Positions 18,718-21,372 of a stretch of 21,372 bases of DNA are shown here, in pieces. This DNA is from Larix sibirica. Lineage: Eukaryota; Streptophyta; Pinopsida; Pinales; Pinaceae. The position numbers were made by a program, and so were the translations under genes. The notes under the pieces are model-generated. The model saw only the letters and a list, made by a program, of their open reading frames with translations, searched no databases and was not told the DNA's origin. Within the stretch, counting starts at the first letter, position 1; each line of letters begins with the position of its first letter. Location: the NCBI GenBank assembly GCA_004151065.3, contig NWUY0300014410.1, positions 21,261 through 42,632 of the forward strand, read 5' to 3'.

Positions 18718-19089
18718 GTAGGAGCTCTTAGGTACTCATTGACCCTGTTGGAAAAGAAGTGATCGGGTACTTTTGGGGGCTTGGGGTCACTTCCAACACT
18801 TATGAAGAAATGTATGAATTAAATCTAGGGACAATTTGCTAAGAAAGTTGGGGTCTACCAAATTCATTTTTTTAGGGATTCTTTGCAAGTTATCAAGGAG
18901 GTAAGAAACTACACATAAAAGAATAGCAAACTTCAAAACATACTCTATAATAGAATTGTCAGCAACCGTTGAAGTGTTCTAGAGGTTAGTCTCCTACATA
19001 TTAGAAGGCATAACAAAATCCTCATGGATAATCTAGCTAATGAAGCTATAAAATTAGACAAAGGTGTGCTTGTTAAAAACGAGGAATAA
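18711..19089 (+). pseudogene. RNase H domain of a LINE ORF2, decayed
   Basis: The first plus-strand frame reads VLIDPVGKEVIGYFWGLG, then VTSNTYEEMYELNLGTI. After a frameshift near 18838 comes KKVGVYQIHFFRDSLQVIKE, then HIRRHNKILMDNLANEAIKL, to a stop at 19087. This is the plant-type RNase H fold (reverse transcriptase-like, RVT_3) found after RT in L1-type ORF2. Three acidic active-site positions can be placed: E in SNxxEE, D in RDSLQV, D in MDNLAN. The first catalytic aspartate is not clear. The domain removes RNA from RNA-DNA hybrids during retrotransposition. Three internal stops and the frameshift make it dead. It may belong to the LINE at 7.7-12.2 kb or to another copy. Confidence 0.75.
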
Positions 19090-19603
19090 CTGGCAAGAAA
19101 ATGTATTCCATGACATTTAAATGACTTTGGAAGAGTTGAACGAGCCCAACTCTAACAAAGATAAAGGGAGGTAGGCTAATCTCATAGTAATTTAAAAAAA
19201 TGGGTTATTATGGGAGTCACAAGACATGTGGCCCCTGAACGACATGATTAAATCTTCCAGATGCTCTCAAATCCTCAAGCATTTACCTCACGCAAGTGAA
19301 CATGCACACCACTACGTGCCTTCATCCCTTAACGACTCTATTGACTCTTCTCACATGGAAGTTATAATGGCTCCCCCCTATGATTTACTCTAAATGGGTG
19401 GGATACTTCATGATATTTCAGGATGAATGAATCCAGAGAGTACAAAGATCACCAAGGAGAAACATGAGATAAAGGAATATGCTTTCAAGCTAAGGTTTGA
19501 CCCTTCTTATCCTTAGAACCTTGGTATAAGGACCATTTTGATGAATTTTGTGTAGTTATCCAATGGAATAGATGTCTTACCTCGCCCTTTAGGTCTGTTT
19601 TAG
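19090..19603. other. no recognised gene
   Basis: No frame with a known motif. It lies after the RNase H stop, so it could be LINE 3' untranslated sequence, but no poly(A) tail is visible. Confidence 0.4.
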
Positions 19604-19875
19604 AGGGGGGTTATAGGATTTCCGCACAAGAATTTGTCTCAATGGGAAGTTAGATCATTTTACTCACAAGGCACAAAGGGGGTTATGGCTAAGAATTTTG
19701 ATTGTGGGTCTGATGTTGGTAGAGCCACTTGCAAAATTGTTGACATTAAGAAAATTCACCGTAGAATGAAGATTCAGATGGATGGTATGGAGCAAGTTAT
19801 GGAGCGTCTCAATACTCATATTGAATTGCTAGACCATAAGCAAGACTGCCTTGAACTGAAGGCTGACCATTAGGG
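19604..19875 (+). CDS. small open frame, unknown, coiled-coil-like end
   Basis: The plus-strand frame is open for 90 codons between stops at 19601 and 19873. The first in-frame ATG is at 19685, leaving 62 codons. The C-terminal half (KKIHRRMKIQMDGMEQVMER, then LNTHIELLDHKQDCLELK) has hydrophobic residues spaced like a coiled coil. No family is recognised. Coiled coils of this sort occur in LINE ORF1 and in gag-like proteins, so a transposon origin is likely but unproven. Probably not a functional host gene. Confidence 0.25.
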
Positions 19876-20208
19876 GGAAAACTAGATAAGCTAGCTGTGG
19901 AGTCTCCACGGTGCATCACAGTCTAAACTTATTACTCAAGGGAGGTGCTCTTGCATTGGGGAATCATTTGATTCCAGGGATTTGGTTGTAGACATTGTTC
20001 ACAAACTACTATGGCTAGGTTCACGGGTTCAACTTTGCAAGTTCCAGATCACATGGATGGTGTTACTGCTCAAAATGGCACCCACGATAAAGTCATGGAT
20101 CATGATGCAACGAGTGGCAAGCATGGGAGAAGTGAGAGCCCAATGTCACCAAAACTTAGCTTCTTGAACACTTTTGGTCAACCTCTAAGACCAAGGCGGA
20201 GTCCTTAG
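19876..20208 (+). pseudogene. possible continuation of the unknown frame
   Basis: Two overlapping plus-strand frames are open here. One ends at 20208 with MARFTGSTLQVPDHMDGVTA, then HGRSESPMSPKLSFLN, then FGQPLRPRRSP, a polar, proline-rich, basic tail. It is in a different frame from the coiled-coil piece just upstream, so a shift would be needed to join them. No domain is recognised. Confidence 0.2.
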
Positions 20209-21324
20209 AACTTGGTTAACGATAATTGTGATTCCTTAGATAAAACAAACATGTTCCCTAAGAAACCTCTCAACGTAGATCAACGCTTTATGGATTCAAA
20301 ACATTGAAGCATAAATATTACTAAAAGAGTTATTATAGAACTTTATAATGGATTTCAAGGAATATAACATCAAATTGCTATTGTTGTTATAGGCTTGTAG
20401 CAATGACTATATCTTAGAAAACTAGGTAAAAATCAGTAAAAATAATGTCAACCTTAGCATATGAAGTATACATTGTATAGTATGGTAGGGGGGATGAGAT
20501 ATAGGGTGAAGGAGAGGCCCTAGAGTCAGATCTGGTATATGGCTTAAAACAACCCTCAATTAGAGGATGGTCCCACTTATCACGTTCCCCAATAAACTTG
20601 CAACCCCCTTGAGGTCAATCTAGGCCAAAAACCTTGTTTTCCAGGCCTTCAAACTTTGCTGAAATGATGAGTAAACATGTTGTACCTGCAATATTATATC
20701 TGCAAAACAAAACCCTAACAAGCATAGGTCATCGAAAACCTCACAATCCAACCATAAGAAAGGTGTGCTGTCAAGGATTCACCTTTAGCTTTCCTAGGGT
20801 GCACTTGTCTGTTCGAACAAAAATTCCAAATCATAAGTATGTTTTGAGATATGAATTTTTATAATTTTTAGGGTTTTTCCAATATTCTATATTTTGGTAT
20901 TTTACATTAAATATACAAGAGAATTTTGATAAAAATTATTAAGAGAAGGGGTTATGACCGTAGTCCTCAACCCTAGGGAAATTAGATATCGAGGTCAATG
21001 TCCCTACTCAATATCTACCAATTAGGGAAAATGCTAGTGTTGCCGCATCTTACGCACGTGGGGTTAACTCAGCAGAAATCTTCAAGCTGCTATGTGCGTC
21101 TTTGGGGGCAAGTCTGAGGCAAGTACTGTCACTTGATCTTGACTCCTCCGTTTAGGCCTAACTCCTAACGAAGCCAAGGGGGGTAGACCCTATTAATGTT
21201 ACTAAGGCTTTAGGTACTTAGTTCTTTGGACGAAAATTGTTATTTAGGAGTTTTTTGGAATTAAAACATTGATCAAGATGAAATCAACTATACAACATAT
21301 ATGAATATAACAATGTTCCCCCAA
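20209..21324. other. no recognised gene
   Basis: Mixed composition with no motif. The part at 20990-21190 is less AT-rich (for example CTTACGCACGTGGGG, CTCCGTTTAGGCC) but has no readable protein family. A 76-codon plus-strand frame at 20634 starts at a non-ATG codon and shows no motif. Confidence 0.45.
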
Positions 21325-21372
21325 GGTTCCGAGACGGCGGGACGCGGGTGCGGGGAGACGCACATTCGGGAC
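21325..21372. other. G-rich terminal stretch, continues off the edge
   Basis: The last 48 bases are about 73 percent G+C by hand count, with the word GGGACGCGGG and further runs of G separated by short spacers (GGCGGGACGCGGG, GCGGGGAGACG, CGGGAC). This is in sharp contrast to the AT-rich DNA before it. It could be the start of another DNA transposon with repeated GGGAC-type end motifs, or a G-quadruplex-prone tract. It is cut by the window end. Confidence 0.5.

Noticed and set aside
1-21372. CRISPR array, bacterial operon or toxin system
   Set aside because: No regularly spaced short direct repeats, no ribosome-binding sites with intact genes, and the content is plant transposons throughout.

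Overview
The window looks like intergenic DNA from a large, repeat-rich land-plant genome. The evidence is AT-rich sequence packed with old, mutated copies of plant-type transposons: a Ty3/gypsy element with a tRNA-iMet primer site, a BED-finger hAT element, an L1-like LINE and LTR fragments. Conifer or another gymnosperm is my best guess from this style of ancient, interleaved decay, but nothing here proves the lineage. I see no intact host gene, no rRNA or tRNA gene and no CRISPR or bacterial feature. All coding traces are transposon-derived or of unknown origin, and almost all are broken.

Layout from left to right. Positions 1-2917 (minus strand) hold a Ty3/gypsy remnant. Reading right to left it has a possible LTR, a primer-binding site, gag, a zinc knuckle, an aspartic protease and the very start of reverse transcriptase. 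Positions 2918-3540 look like the end of a second LTR in the opposite orientation, with its own primer site and a 49-bp tandem repeat. Positions 4537-5238 carry a decayed plus-strand frame rich in charged, coiled-coil-like sequence. From 5240 to about 6886 (minus strand) lies the 5' part of a hAT transposon: a BED zinc-finger exon with one frameshift, an AT-rich probable intron, a GC-richer leader, and a cluster of CCGTTT hexamers at the outer end.

Positions 7433-7740 may be an LTR fragment. Positions 7747-12235 (plus strand) hold a long LINE remnant with linker, reverse transcriptase and C-terminal parts. It is unusual because separate segments are tandemly duplicated: about 410 bp x2, 124 bp x2, and the reverse-transcriptase domain x3 at about 600-640 bp. 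Positions 12694-13076 look like a minus-strand copia-type LTR with a TATA box. Positions 13.1-18.5 kb are mostly unrecognised AT-rich DNA, apart from a two-frame coding remnant at 17657-18087. Positions 18711-19089 encode a decayed RNase H domain of the type found at the end of plant LINE ORF2. Positions 19604-20208 hold unrecognised open frames. The window ends in a sharply G-rich stretch that runs off the edge.

No set of genes here works together as a pathway. I did not find a convincing undescribed system. The observations most worth follow-up are the serially duplicated LINE, the hAT end with its repeated hexamers, and the few open frames I could not name.
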